DNA of 64,000 nt from Syngnathus acus (taxonomy: Eukaryota; Chordata; Actinopteri; Syngnathiformes; Syngnathidae). A program made the position numbers and the translations under genes. This document shows positions 24,314-37,100 of this stretch, one piece after another (position 1 is the first letter of the stretch; every line of letters begins with the position of its first letter). The stretch lies in the NCBI RefSeq assembly GCF_901709675.1, contig NC_051100.1:3596001-3660000 (forward strand), in the 5' to 3' direction. The notes under the pieces were generated by a model. The model did no database searches and had not been told where the DNA came from. It saw only the letters and a list, made by a program, of their open reading frames with translations.

Positions 24314-25199
24314 GAGCACACACTCCAACCCCACGACCTCCGTTTTGTAGCCGGACGGTAACTCAACTAAGAATCGGGGTATGGATCTTGGTTTAGATGA
24401 GCACAGCGCTGGTATTGTTTGTCAGAGAGCAGACCTGGAAGAGAAGCCAATAGTCATGTTAACCACAGTTGTCACTTTACTTATGCAACACTTGTTGTCT
24501 TTTGTGCAGCATTTATCTTAATACTTGTATTAACGTGCTAAAGGTTGGATTACTATTACTATGTTCCAAGGGATTCTACCCCAAATGGACACACTTGCCT
24601 GTGTCTTTTAGTTGATGGCTTGATCGAGAATGTAGAGCGAGAAGGAAGATGTGTGGCTGTGATGATCACAAGTGAGCTCAGATATCTGTAAAAGATTTTT
24701 CCTTTAAGATTCATTCTCACACATTTGTTATAGTTGAGTATGTAAGGGAGGAAAACCAAGACAGGTAATTATGCACAAAGAACTAAAAAAACATTTACTG
24801 TCCTTACTGAAGAAGTCGTGTCACAAAGACGCATTTTAAAAAAAAATGGTACCAATGTCACCTGTCTACTGATAGAAAAATCATTGAACTGCAAGGAGGC
24901 TCTGAGACTTGGCTTTAAATTTATAAAGGAAACACCCCATTAATGCTTCTCAGCAACAACTACAAACAAGTGAGACTAAATTGGGATGCTGCAAAACTAT
25001 GCAGCAGGTGTAAAATGCTGATGTGGCCCTCCCAATTAGTTATCTACATACGTTAACATCTGCTTAACGTGTTTTAATGTGTGTGAGAGAATTGAGGATA
25101 ATTGCAAAAATATCAATTCTACAAGCGGGGCTTTGTTAAAACTTAATGTCTTCCAATGGCGATGAGGGTCACTCCGTGACATATACCCAGATACTGTTG

Positions 25200-26460
25200 G
25201 TACCTTTTAGTGACAGTGGGGCGAACACCTTCGATTAGCAAACTCCCCAAAAGGTAATATACAGGCTAAGCGTCCATTAGCAGGCTAGGTTAGCAGTTAT
25301 AACGAGCTAAACAGCATCAAAGTAGCCAAAATCGTCATCGGGCTCTCGAATAGTGTTTAATCCGCAAAGAGACATGTCAATCGGCCTAAACCGCTTTCAA
25401 CTCGCGCAGTTCTTTGTTCTCCACCCGACGGCGAGATGCACTTTGCGCCCAGGCGTCGTCAAAGCGGCGTGTTATTATTAAAATGTTGCACCGGTGGCTC
25501 GCTAGCCTCTCCCAAAACGGCAACAAATAGCTCCCGTAGCCGCTACTTAGCTGGCTACGGTCGAAGGGAAACTGGTTCACACCACCGCAGCTTTGTTAGC
25601 GGCTAAGTGGTCGCCATTTAGCGCGCTAACTAGCTTCGTAGCAAAATCACAGACGAAGCAAACAGACTTAGGACGATACTTACGCCGTCGAAAAAAAAGT
25701 CGGTTCAAATATAACGAGGAAAAAGTATTTCGGTGCGAGTAGAGGGCGCGGTTGTCGATGCGGAAATAGTCCTCTTGCGCGCGTACTAACAGGCCATCTT
25801 GTTGTGCCACACCAGCAGCTAGCCAGCCCAAGGACTACAATGCTCATAAGATGGCTGCCGCGAGCTAACGTAAGCCAACTTAGCTTCCGCCCTCCCCAAA
25901 CCGCATTGGATCAGCAGCGAAGCCCCAAGCCATGTCCAAATAAGTCAACCGCCCCACGTCGATGTGACAAAATACGAACGTGTTGCAAACAATATATCCA
26001 CACGGTCATAAAAAAAACAATGACGCGGCGGTGGCTCGAAAGCTAATGGTAAAGTTAGCAAGCTAATAAGAGTTGGGCTAGTAGCCGAAGAGGGGACAAA
26101 GATAACTAACATCGAGGGCGATGAATACGGAGTGGAAAGCCCGGGAAGGTTGTTTTTTGATTTGAAACGAATCCAAACATATCATCGTTGCCCCCCAACA
26201 CATCGTGATTAAATAAGTGTTTTTAAACTTGATCAAATGAACACTATGTGTTAGTTCGAAGAACGTGCATAGCAAGTACTACCAAAGCCAGCCTTCGTGG
26301 ACTGCGGCACCCATTTCAATGGCGGCCTTGCTGGCTAACCAGCTCCAGCCGACATTAGCGTGTCGGCTACGTAGCCGCGGTGGCAAGCTAACCCGTCGGC
26401 TAAGCCACCTCTGCTCCTCTCTGGTTCCCCTCGTAACCCCTAGGTGAGGACTTTTCGCAT
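25200..26460. promoter_or_regulatory. CpG-rich promoter of the zinc-finger gene, possibly bidirectional
   Basis: The block is CpG-dense, contains many TAGC/GCTA words, and has no long conserved frame. On the minus strand a consensus donor (GTAAGT) ends an exon at 25,684; this is a good non-coding first exon for the zinc-finger gene. A plus-strand donor-like CTAG/GTGAGG near 26,440 hints at divergent transcription, but no plus-strand product is recognised. Confidence 0.5.
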
Positions 26461-27600
26461 CGAAGCGACTTATTTGTTAAACCAGCCATTCGGCCACGTT
26501 AACATAAGCTCGGAATGGACGTTGTTTCCACACAGATGGGGTCGTTAATGCAAAGTAGTGCAAAAACGACTACAAAACCAACAAGCGAGAGGGGGGTTGT
26601 AATATCGCGGTTTTCGTCTTTAATAATCATAACAATAATACAACAATGTGCATAGTGGGTCGAGGCCCTGTATTTTTCCATGACAGAGTTCGCAGGCTGC
26701 TTTAACTACAACACGAAAGCACAAATATGGGCGAGCATCCGTGCAAGGATCGGCGTCATTTCCCAACTAAGCGCTCCCTTTGCCTCTCCAGATGAGTCCA
26801 TTCCTCAATAATAAAACAATTAGGAGCAAAATATAACAGCAATTGACATGTTCCAGACACATATGCACCCACCCACCTTTCTTCCTTTTTCTTCTGGTGT
26901 GGAACTAAGAGACAAACGAAGGGGTCGCTCGCGTTTATATGACAAGGAAAAAGAAAGTCCGGTTTGTTATGAGTCTCGTTTTGGATGTTGTGTTTGCCTT
27001 GTCTTGGTGTCCGTGATACACTTGCGTGCTGTGCCGAACGGGCGCCACAGTGCTCATCTGGCGCCAACGTTGGACCGCCGACGCTTTAGCGAAAAGCAAG
27101 TGTTGTCGTTGCCACACGCCATCCAGACCGCTACCGCCTCCTGCAGCCGAGGAGCCGTTCATCAAGGTACCAAAACGGCCACATCATAGTGGGGCAGGCC
27201 CTCAAAAATCTTTCAAGTAAAAGCTAAAGCATTTATAACTTTATACAATCAGGAGATGTTTTATTTACCATAACATATACAAGTTTTAGTACTTTTATTA
27301 CAATTTAGTTTTGTTGAACTTTTAGGCATATTTAATCATTCAAAAACTGTTTCTTCTCAAACACTTATTTAGAGTTTTATTAAATGAGTGCCTGTCCATT
27401 TAAAGTCAAGTAGCGTGCGCCTAGTGTTGTTTGTCTTAGTTTCAGGTTGCGACACCCGCCCATTTATTTGACTGGGAATACTGGTTTTACAGTGTCAAGC
27501 GACTACATAGCTCACATTCTGTCACACAGTGTCAGTCACAGTTTCACAGAGGTGGTTATCTTAAAGAACTTACTTTCTTGTTACTCTCAAGACCTAACTG
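26460..27600. other. Gap between the zinc-finger promoter and the TRIM gene
   Basis: No supported gene. A GC-richer patch (about 26,990-27,180) has open frames on both strands, without family similarity that I can recognise. No RING-finger exon for the TRIM gene is found here. Confidence 0.45.
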
Positions 27601-27656
27601 TGGACTTATATATACGAAAATAATCTTCATTTTAACAGCTCATCGCTTCTGACAAA

Positions 27657-30133
27657 ATGTCCCACCCCAGCACTCTGGATTTAGACCGATCCAACAACGT
27701 GGAGAGAGACCGTCGCTCCACCGGCCGCAGCCAAAACAAGACTCAGGCTAAACGCGACGAGGCCCTGTGCGACTTCTGCACCACCAGGAAGCAGAAGGCC
27801 GAGAAGTCCTGCTTGGTGTGCCTGGCGTCTTACTGCGAGATTCACCTCCAGTCTCACTACGACTACCCAGCGCTGATGAAGCACAAACTGGTCAAAGCTA
27901 CCGGGCAGATGAGGGAGAAGGTCTGCGCTCAGCACGACAAGCTGCTGGAGGCCTATTGTCGTAGTGACCAGACATCCGTGTGCGTCCTGTGTATGATGGA
28001 TGAGCACAAGCACCATGACATCGTCCCGGCTGGAACCGAGAGGACGGAGAAACAGGTGAGTGGCACCAAAAGATTGAAACAGAGTCACAGAAAGGTTTCA
28101 CTATAGACATCCTTGTTTTAGTGTCTTCAATTGTTTTAAAATGATTAAGAACTTTGTTTCAGTTGCTTCTTTTAATGTGCTATAGATCGATTTGTGTCGA
28201 ATTGTGTACAACATACTTTTAGGTTCATCCTAATATTTTGAAGTAGCATATATGTTGTAAATGTATATATGATTTCCCTTCATAGAAACAACTCGGCACC
28301 ACCCTGCACAAATCCCAGCAGAGAATTGACGAGAGGGTCAAAAAGTGGCAGGACCTCCGACAAGCAGTGGAAGCTGTCAAAGTAATTTAGCAAATAATGG
28401 CAGATTTGAGAAGCCTCGAATCGTACAAACGCGTTTCTATTTCTTTTTTCCAGCACTCGGCCGAGTCGGTCCTGGAAGAGAACGAGCGGATCTTCACGGA
28501 GCTGCTGCTCTCCCTCGAAAGGAAGTACAACGAAGTCAAGGAGATGGTCCGCTTGCACGAAAAAACCACGGTGAACCGCGGGGAAATTCTCCTCAACCGC
28601 TTGGAGGAAGAGGTCACCTTGCTGAAGAAGAGACATAACGACCTGGAGAAGCTGTCGCACGCTGACGACCACATACACTTCCTTCAGGTGAGCTTGACCT
28701 TGAAAGAAAATAAAAAAAGTTCCATTTATGGATCCCCTTGGGCTCTACTTGCCGCTAGTTTCGATATTTGTCATCCATCCATTCCACTTTGTTTCAGAGT
28801 TGGCAGTCTTTATCCGGCCCTTCGGGTTACGAGGACCTGAACAACGTCAGCATTGCTCCCAATTTCTCTTTTGACGCCACCAAGAGAGCCATCGCCGCCC
28901 TGAAATTACAAGTGGAGGAAATCAGCAAGAAGGAGACCATGAAAATCTCCACAGCCGGTTGGCACATTTATGTTGCGTTGACACACCATCAATTGTCTTC
29001 TCTCCTTTAACTGTGACCTTCCCCCTGTTTTGTCACTAGTGAAAGAAGTCTACATCACTGAAGACAGCGAGAAAAAATCAAGGCGGGAGTCGTCGTTTGT
29101 CACAGAGCCGAGGATGATGGAAGATCCAAAGACCAGAGAGGATTTCTTGAGATGTAACGGTCCTCCCATGCCTGCTCGCATTGAAAGACAAGTTATAGAG
29201 TTTTAAGTCAGGTCCGAATAAGATTAGAACAAAAGCGGATTGGTCCAGTTGGGAAAAAAAGATAAACATGAGATGTAGGAAGTGAAACCGGCGTTACAAT
29301 AACACACCTGATAGAACAGGTTTTGTGAAACGGAAGTAAACATACCATTGTGTATTCCCATTTCAGAATCCCTGGCCTCAAGGGTAACTGTAACAGCTTT
29401 TGTTGTTTTGGTCAGATTCTTGCCAGCCAATTCTGGATGTCAACACTGTGCACCGCAACCTTTATCTCTCTGAGGGCAACCAGACCGCCACGATGAAGAG
29501 CGAGCCTAAGAACTACCCCGATCACCCGGAACGATTTGACCACTGGCAGCAGGTGAGCACATTCTTATTATTTGCACACACACATTACTGCAATTTTTAA
29601 AGTGATTATTAGTGCCCGAACATCGACCTTATATTTCTTCATATGGCGGATTTTCACCTTTTGTGGGAAGGCCTAGAATAGTTTTTTGTGATAAACTGTT
29701 ATTTCAAAACAAGTGTTGATGGTGTGTTTCCTTCTCTTGATTAAAGGTGCTTTGCAAAGAAGCCCTGGCCGGGAGTCGCTACTACTGGGAGGTGAGCTGG
29801 AAGGGATCGGAGATTGACATGGCCATCACCTATAGGGGCATTTTCCGAAAAGGGAACAACAACGTGTGCAGTCTAGGCTGGAACGACAAATCCTGGAGCC
29901 TCTACTGCTCCGAGTCCAAGTTCTCCATTGTGCACAATAACAAGAGCACAAACCTGCCCGTCCCAAGGTCGTCTCGCATCGGCGTCTACTTGGATCACCC
30001 GGCGGGGTTGCTGGCGTTTTACAGCGTGTCTGATGTCATGCAGCTTCTGCACCAGGTCCGCACTACTTTTACTGAAGCTGTGTACCCTGCTTTCAGTGTG
30101 TGGGGCTACGGGACCACCATTAGACTGAGATGA
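27657..30133 (+). CDS. TRIM16-like protein: B-boxes, coiled coil, PRY-SPRY, no RING
   Basis: Seven exons, 27657-28055, 28286-28381, 28454-28687, 28798-28957, 29040-29153, 29416-29552 and 29747-30133, give 508 residues. The 96- and 234-nt exons are the standard TRIM coiled-coil exons. Domains in order: a B-box-1-like cysteine cluster (about residues 38-78, starting CDFC), B-box 2 (about 92-130, CAQHDKLLEAYCRSDQTSVC), a long coiled coil, then PRY (LDVNTVHRNLYLSEGN, YPDHPERFDHW) and SPRY (SRYYWEVSWKG, GIFRKGNNNVCSLGWNDKSW). No RING precedes the B-boxes; the ATG at 27,657 is 19 bases after a possible acceptor. TRIM16 has this RING-less layout and acts in autophagy of damaged membranes and in inflammasome output. 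Fish carry many TRIM paralogues, so exact orthology is not claimed. A poly(A) signal lies near 30,349. Confidence 0.88.
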
Positions 30134-30499
30134 GTGATATCTAAATTGGGATACACGCAGTATTGTTTGACATTATAAATGATTTGATCCATCCAACCAT
30201 CCATCCATTCTGAGCTAAAAATGAATCCAAGATTTTAAAAAATATTTGCAGGCTGCCCATGATTGAAGCATGATTTTTAATGGTCACATAGTTATTATAT
30301 TAGTTTAAATTAATTCATTATCAGTCTTTATTGACTCTTGGCCAATAACAAAATAAACATTTATTAAATGACCTTATCATTGTGTATTTATGTCGAATAT
30401 TACGTTGCTAGTTTAGACTGAAAACGATTTAGAGATTCCAAATCTAGCTACAAAAGTGCTAAATTCGCAATAATCAAGTTCCACTTGGTTGACTCAACA

Positions 30500-30844
30500 G
30501 TGCCTCCCCGTGGTACTTCTCGGTACACACGCCGGCACAGGTTGCGGGGGCGGAGTCAAACAGCTGGATAGCCCGGAGTGTCTCGTGGCGGCTATCATGC
30601 AGGTCGCGCTACGCGTTGAAGGCAAACGAACTCCCCTTTCGTTTTCCCGCTATCACTAAATGCTCTAAACGGGGTTTTCTCCTAGAAAACGCTAGAAAAC
30701 GACCGTTTCTGCGCCCTTTTTGCTTTTGTTTCCCCTCGGCTAACTGAAAAGGGAAGACGCCAAGTCGTCTAACACTGAAGTTAAGGAAAACGACTTGTGG
30801 TGGGAGAAAAAAACACCACTTGCTAGAAAACGTAGCGGCGGAAG
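30500..30844 (+). promoter_or_regulatory. tmem150a: tmem150a promoter and non-coding first exon
   Basis: A CpG-rich block holds a GC box (GGGGGCGG, 30,546-30,553). It ends in a consensus donor, GGAAG/GTGAGT, at 30,844. There is no TATA box. The exon is non-coding and presumably splices near the coding exon that starts at 31,200. Confidence 0.55.
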
Positions 30845-31199
30845 GTGAGTAAAGATGCTCTCATTTATTTGTTGCTAGCTTGCGGCACGAGACGTCGCGT
30901 AGCATTCGTCGTTATTCTCTGTTGATTGTAATGTTAAAACAACGTACCCGGTGGTAAGCTCTATTTAACTCCTGTGCATGATTTAAAAAAAAAAAAAAAA
31001 AAAAAAAAGCGGAACAATCTGATATAAAGTAATAATAGTGCCCTTTCCCTCCTCCGTCCTTCTAGTGTGCCTGAAAAATGACTCATTTGCCGTCAGTGCA
31101 GATGTCAGCCCCACACAGTTAAATGTTAGAACAACTTGGGCACATATTGCTCGGGTGGTCGAAGAGGAAAAAAAGGAAAGAGGGTTCGCGGTGCCTGCC

Positions 31200-34100
31200 A
31201 TGTCTCTGTGGGTGATCCTGCCGATTAGCCTCCCAGCACTGACCATCACTGGGATCTGGGTTGTGTAAGTATTCGCATTTCCCCCCTCATTTTCATTAAC
31301 CACAAAAGCAGTGAAAACAGTCATTTCAAGCATCTGAGGTCCAAGTATTCTTGTGTGAAGTCATCAAAGATTATCCCAAGGTCAGATACCACCCTGCCAA
31401 AGTCAGTCAAGATCACCAACTTGAAAAATGTCTGTCAGTCTTCGGGCTTGTAGTAGGAGTACACTTTTTGTCCTCACTCCACAAAACTTCATACTAGTAG
31501 AATTCACGATTAGTATTTGCAACTTTTGCATCACCAGTAGCGTGTAATCTTCCTACTTTTCCAAAGTTGTCCTACTCGTGATGACAAAGAGTATACATGA
31601 ACCTTAAGATGGATGTTAACGATATCGAAAGGGTTTATGGCTCCAGGTGATTCTCATGCACCAAGTTTGCTCCACGTAATAGGTTGAGACAAGCTCACAA
31701 ATGAGGCAATGAAGCCTTTAAAACTGCTTTGACACACTCATTTGTGTTCTGGATGAAAGTCAAGGTGAACTATGCAGACACTTACAAAAAAACACCAAAT
31801 TCCCTGCGTCCTTTTCCAACCTTATAATTGCATGAAGTGTCATTTTTTTGCAAACCGAAACACAATTGCGAGCAAAACAAAATTACAGATAAGACCGAAG
31901 TAACACACTTTTGTTTAATTGTATTCTTTCTGCCATTTTTTCCCTTCTATGTTAGTTCCCGAAAAATATTTTTGGTCCGTGTTACACAAAAGGTTGGGGA
32001 CCGCTTAGATGAGCAAACTTGTGATTCCTCTTGCCTCCAAGGGAGCAACGCTACATGTTTACCCTGAATTCCTGGGAGCCATGGTAATTGCATGTGGATT
32101 AGCTCTCCAGGAAGAAGGGACCATAGAATCGCTTTTTTCAAATTTTTTCAAAAAAGGTGTAAAATGTTCTTGCCAGCCTGTACATCTTACCTCTCCCTCT
32201 TTTTGAGTGAGTACCTCGTGTTCATGTTCGGGCTGACAACTCCGCTGTTATTAGAAGAGGAATGCGAACCATAGGAGGGGAGTCGTAGGGGCAGAGAGAC
32301 ACATGGCCCCGTTCCAAATGTTCACAGTTGTGTACGGAGAGTGCAACTTAATGTATGCGCCGTGTCATGTTGGCACAAGAATGGCATAGCAAAGATTCCG
32401 GAATATTGCAATACTGTTAACGACTACTCAAAGCCAATCTGTCACTTTGACATTCCATTTGTTTGATTTTTAAAATAAATTTAAAAAAAAAAAAACATTT
32501 GTTTATTTTCTTCACTGCTTATCCCAGCAGACAACCGGGACAAAGGCAATCGTGTTGAAGGTTAAAAAACACTGGACAATTGATATGTGCGACACATTAA
32601 CCGATAAAGATTTTTGTTAGGGTGTGTGAAGAGGATGGCTTTTTCATTTGTTTTGATTTTAGATGAACAAGATCACATAATGTAAGCACACCTCGACTGT
32701 AGTCACGCATGAGCACGTTTTCCCGACCTGCCGATTTCGCCTTCAGCCACCCTCCAAACTCTGGTTCCTTACTGTCGGGTTCTCAAGAGCGCCTTGTTTC
32801 GAGAAGCAGTCAACCCCCGTCTGCCCTCTCTCTCTCTCCTGAAGACTGCAATGTCAAAGGATGTGACCTGTTGCATAACTTGCTTCTCTCGCCACTGGCG
32901 ACAGGATGGGAGGAAAGTAAATAGTGTGCGGACGTACCGTAATGTAAAGCATGAACTGCTGACCCTTTGGCCGTGTATACATTGAGCAACACCTAAAATA
33001 AATATTTATATAAAAATTCTACACAGTGGCAGGTTGTAAGAATTTTTTTTTTTTAAATTACAACATTGTACAACTCAAATGGGAAAAATGCAACCTAAAC
33101 TTGTAGAGAGGGAAAGTACAAATAAAACGAATAAATGTGATTTAATGTGGTTGCGCAAGTGTGCACACCCTCTTACAATGCGGGTTTGGCAGTAGTGAGA
33201 ATGAGTTTTGAAAAGCTAAAATGGTGGCAAGCAGACACTTCCAGGGCCACACCAAATGATGTGCCACAAGTTTGACGCGTGTGTTGTAGGACGTTGCAAC
33301 TCTAGATCTAAAAATAGCTCCATCGGTATATACAGCCCAAATAAATTCATCGTTCCCGCATCACACCCTTTCCTGTGGTCTTCCCGTGTTATTTTTGCAC
33401 AGTTCTTTGGAACTGTTGACCGTAGCAGATTTTTCCATGAAAGAGGCTTTTTCATGTTCTATTTGGGGGAAAAAAAGAGTTATTATTACTTCATGAGAAC
33501 TTTAGTTTGAGCTCCATCTCTGGTATTTTCCTACAAAAAGCAAACCAATGGAATATCCTAAACGTCAGCCACCCACGATTCTTTCTCATGGAGCTCTGAA
33601 GAAAATCCCTCGCTAATCCAACGTCTTTAGTCATATCCTCCTTTGTTTTTTTGTCAACGCTCAAGTTGGCTTTGTTAGCTTGCTATCTTGAGGCTGGGTT
33701 TCACGCTCACCTGAGGGTTTCCTTCACAAAAGCTCCTTAAAGCCACAACGTCTGGCAAGTAGCTTATACGACTGATTTACGTTGCCTCAAGGTTTTTGTG
33801 TGCCATTTTAGAGGCATAAGAAAAATGTATTCTAATTGTCACTAACAGGAGAATCTGTATATCACACAGGCATGTTCTGTATTCTGACAGCTTGTGACAA
33901 CACAATCTCGCCAAGCTGCGTGTGTGGAGCAGGTGCGCACGTCAGAAGATGTTTTATGGCGCCAACACGTTCGGCCACGGAAACATTCTCAATTGACACT
34001 CGAACTCGTCTTGAACCGCTTTCTATGATCACAACAGAATTTTTGCGTCTGGTTTTCCAATTAGCTTTTGATCAGTGTAACCACGAATAACGATCGAAGC

Positions 34101-37100
34101 GTTTATTAGCTAAGCCGTGTTGTGTATTGAAGCAGATCGCAAGTCCAATCGTGCTTTTGATGATTTCATTCTGTTTTATTTACATCTCTGCGTTATGGGG
34201 CTGGGTGCATGTCAGGACAGAGCGGGACTGTAAATCTATTTGACGATGACTGCGTGACATGATGCAACAATCTGAAGAACAGTCGTTGTCTTTATCTTGC
34301 GGATAAAAATGCTCCTCCGGTCACTGACTTGTGGAGCTGGTCAGCGACCTGATCAAAGTCAACGCGGGAAGCCGGGATGCGATTACCCGAGATTGACTCA
34401 AACAAAACACTCACACTGTAATCTGTCTGTAGCCTCGTCGAGTTGGGGACGGAGTGATAAGAAATGGCAGGTTGCCCATGCTTAAAGCAGGGGTGTCAAA
34501 TTTTGTTTTCATCAGGTGTCATGCCATCAGAGGGCCAATCGAAACCATGAAACAACGAAGATAAGAGAGTATTGCCACACAGAAAAAGATAATCTCCAAA
34601 CAGACTAAAATACACATAACAGGAGAAAGTTGGAAAAGATGCAAGGGAGGAGGGTTTTGTAGCAAATGCTCGAGAGCCAAGAATTCACAAACCAAGAAGC
34701 ATCTTTGCAGAAAAAGGCCAAGCACATAAACAACACCCCATAAAAGAAGTGAATTGTGGCTATTTGTTTCGCTTAATTACTCTTGCTCTCCTCCCCCAGG
34801 TATGCCATGGCCCTCTACAACCAGCACGTCTGCCCAGTGGATAACTGGTACGTATGATCATCTTCTCTTTTGGGACAGGAAATCTTTGATTTAGGTTCCA
34901 AGCAGACACTTTTGAAAATAGAAAAATAGGCTTGCTAGCATCGTTTTTCTGGGGCCAATTTTACTTTACAATTTGAAATTTCCTTATTTCACTTCCTTTT
35001 TTTTTTTACTTCCTTATTTTCTATTGCTATGCTTTTTTATGTACAACACATACGTCATGACTTGGCATTTTATTTTGCTTCTCTAATGTTAGAATAGTAT
35101 GTGGGGGGAAAAAAAGATGTGGTCTGTACAGTTGTTTGAAGACAAGGTGGATGTCAGAAAATGTCGAACGGTGTGCCGTTCCAGGTTGTACAACCAGTCG
35201 TGCGAAGAGGAGCTGTACTTGCAGAGTGGCCCAGTGTTGTGCTGCACGCTCAACAACATACCTCTCATCAGGTCAGTGAGGACCCCCTCGCCCCCACACA
35301 AGCTCCTGCACGTCTCCCTGCACGTGTCTGTCTGTCTGACGATTAAAAACAGGAACACGGGGGCCATTGTGCTTTGCGTCCCTCCTGCGGATTAAAGCGT
35401 CTCCTCTAAGGCATACGTCCGAGGCCCCCCACATACGGCCTGCCACATCATTTTATGTGGCCCGCAAATTGTTCATCAACTTTGTGTCAATATTAAAATG
35501 ACAAATTGTCTTCACCTAAAAAAAAAAAAAAAAAATTGTATTAGCATTAATTTCTTTAAAATATTTGAACATTTTTTTCTAGTTTCTCATTTCAAAACAC
35601 TTGTTCATCATTTGTTTCTGTAACCTATACCATATAAGGTGTTAAGTCATAATGGCCCTCCGAAGGAAACTGACTACGATGTGGTCCGTGACAAAAATGA
35701 GTTTGACGCCCCTGCTCTAAGGAGACGCTTCTCCCCATGAATGCGCGCACTCGCGTTGGGAAAATGACTCGGGGCTGAAGCGTCTCGCCTTCCACTGTGC
35801 CTGCTCAGAGGCAGAGCCCGGCCCCATGCAATCATGTAAACACACAACTCGCAGAGTTTGCATCTTTGGGAGCAAACCAAAGTGCGGTGGCTGTTTTCTT
35901 TAACTCGGGCGTTTGATCATGAAAGGCGAGTTAGACCCTCGATAGGTTTGCGGTTTATGTAACATGTCTGGATGAAATCTTTTCAAGAAAAACCAATAAA
36001 TCATGCATTATGTCACCAAAGATAAACAAGAAGAGAGACCAAACAAAGAGGTTATGTAAAATGAACAGAGATGAAACGACAGGGGGGCATGCTTGTCTGA
36101 AGTTCTCTTAAATTGAACATGTTTTTCTTGGCCTGTGATGCGGCACTCCACCAGGTTTGGTGATAATAAGCCTGCCAATTCTTGCATAAGCCAGCCGACA
36201 GTCAGCTGCAATGTGAAAATACACTGCTGGGATAAAAGTTGAAGTTCAAATGCGTAATTTTGGACAAATAAATGTGGATTAAAAGTTCATGCAACTTTTG
36301 CGGTTAAACGCAATTCCTCCGCACTTTTTGCCATTTGCGCTACCCCCCCAAAAAAAAAAAAAAAAAGCCTAAGAAAAAGTGAAACATTCATTGAGTTAAT
36401 TCTTAGTCAAGATAAACTAATCAAGCGTGTCCACTGTATTCCGACTGTGAAAAACGCATGTGACTGTAGTCAGCTGAGTTGGCTTTTGGTGGGCAGCCGC
36501 TCCGGGCACAGACAGACGGCCTCTATTAGCAGACCACCAACAAAACAATTGCTGTTCATTCAAAGAGAAGCTGTGTGTGTCAAAAGCCTCGATTTCACCG
36601 CCTGGAAAGAGTCACACAATTTCATTTAGCGGCAAACTACTCTGTAGAATGATCTGTGTGTTGTTGTTCATGTCGTTAATGTCCGTGTTCTCTCGTCTTG
36701 CAGTAAATGTGGGACGCTTCCGCCGGAGAGTTGCTTCTTCAGCCTTATCTGCAGCACAGGCTCATTCATGGGTAAGGCATCATGTGTACACGCTTACACA
36801 AACTCAATCACCCCCGTCATTAGCGCTGTATTTGTTTATGTCTGCTGTTATCGCGTCGAAAGCAAATGGAGCTTCTTCCAAAATACAAGCTAGCGCGTGC
36901 TAGCTGGCAAGGCAAAGCAGCTTTATATACATCTGGCATTACTTTGGTATTATAAAATCATGAGTGCCCTGACAATCTTGCTGTCTGCGAACTGCAATGT
37001 TTCTTTCCGTTCCTTGTACAGCGGAAGAAATGCAGAAGTACAAGCTGACATTCAAAAGTAGGACATTTAACTTGCGGTGGCCTTGAATGCACCATGAGAA

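Noticed and set aside
31016-31199. N-terminal extension of tmem150a upstream of the ATG at 31,200
   Set aside because: The frame is open upstream, but human TMEM150A starts at the residue aligned with 31,200 (MxxWxLLPxSL).
34488-35714. One transposon bounded by matching hAT-like ends
   Set aside because: The span would include two tmem150a coding exons, and the flanks do not match as target duplications. The ends are better seen as separate fragments.
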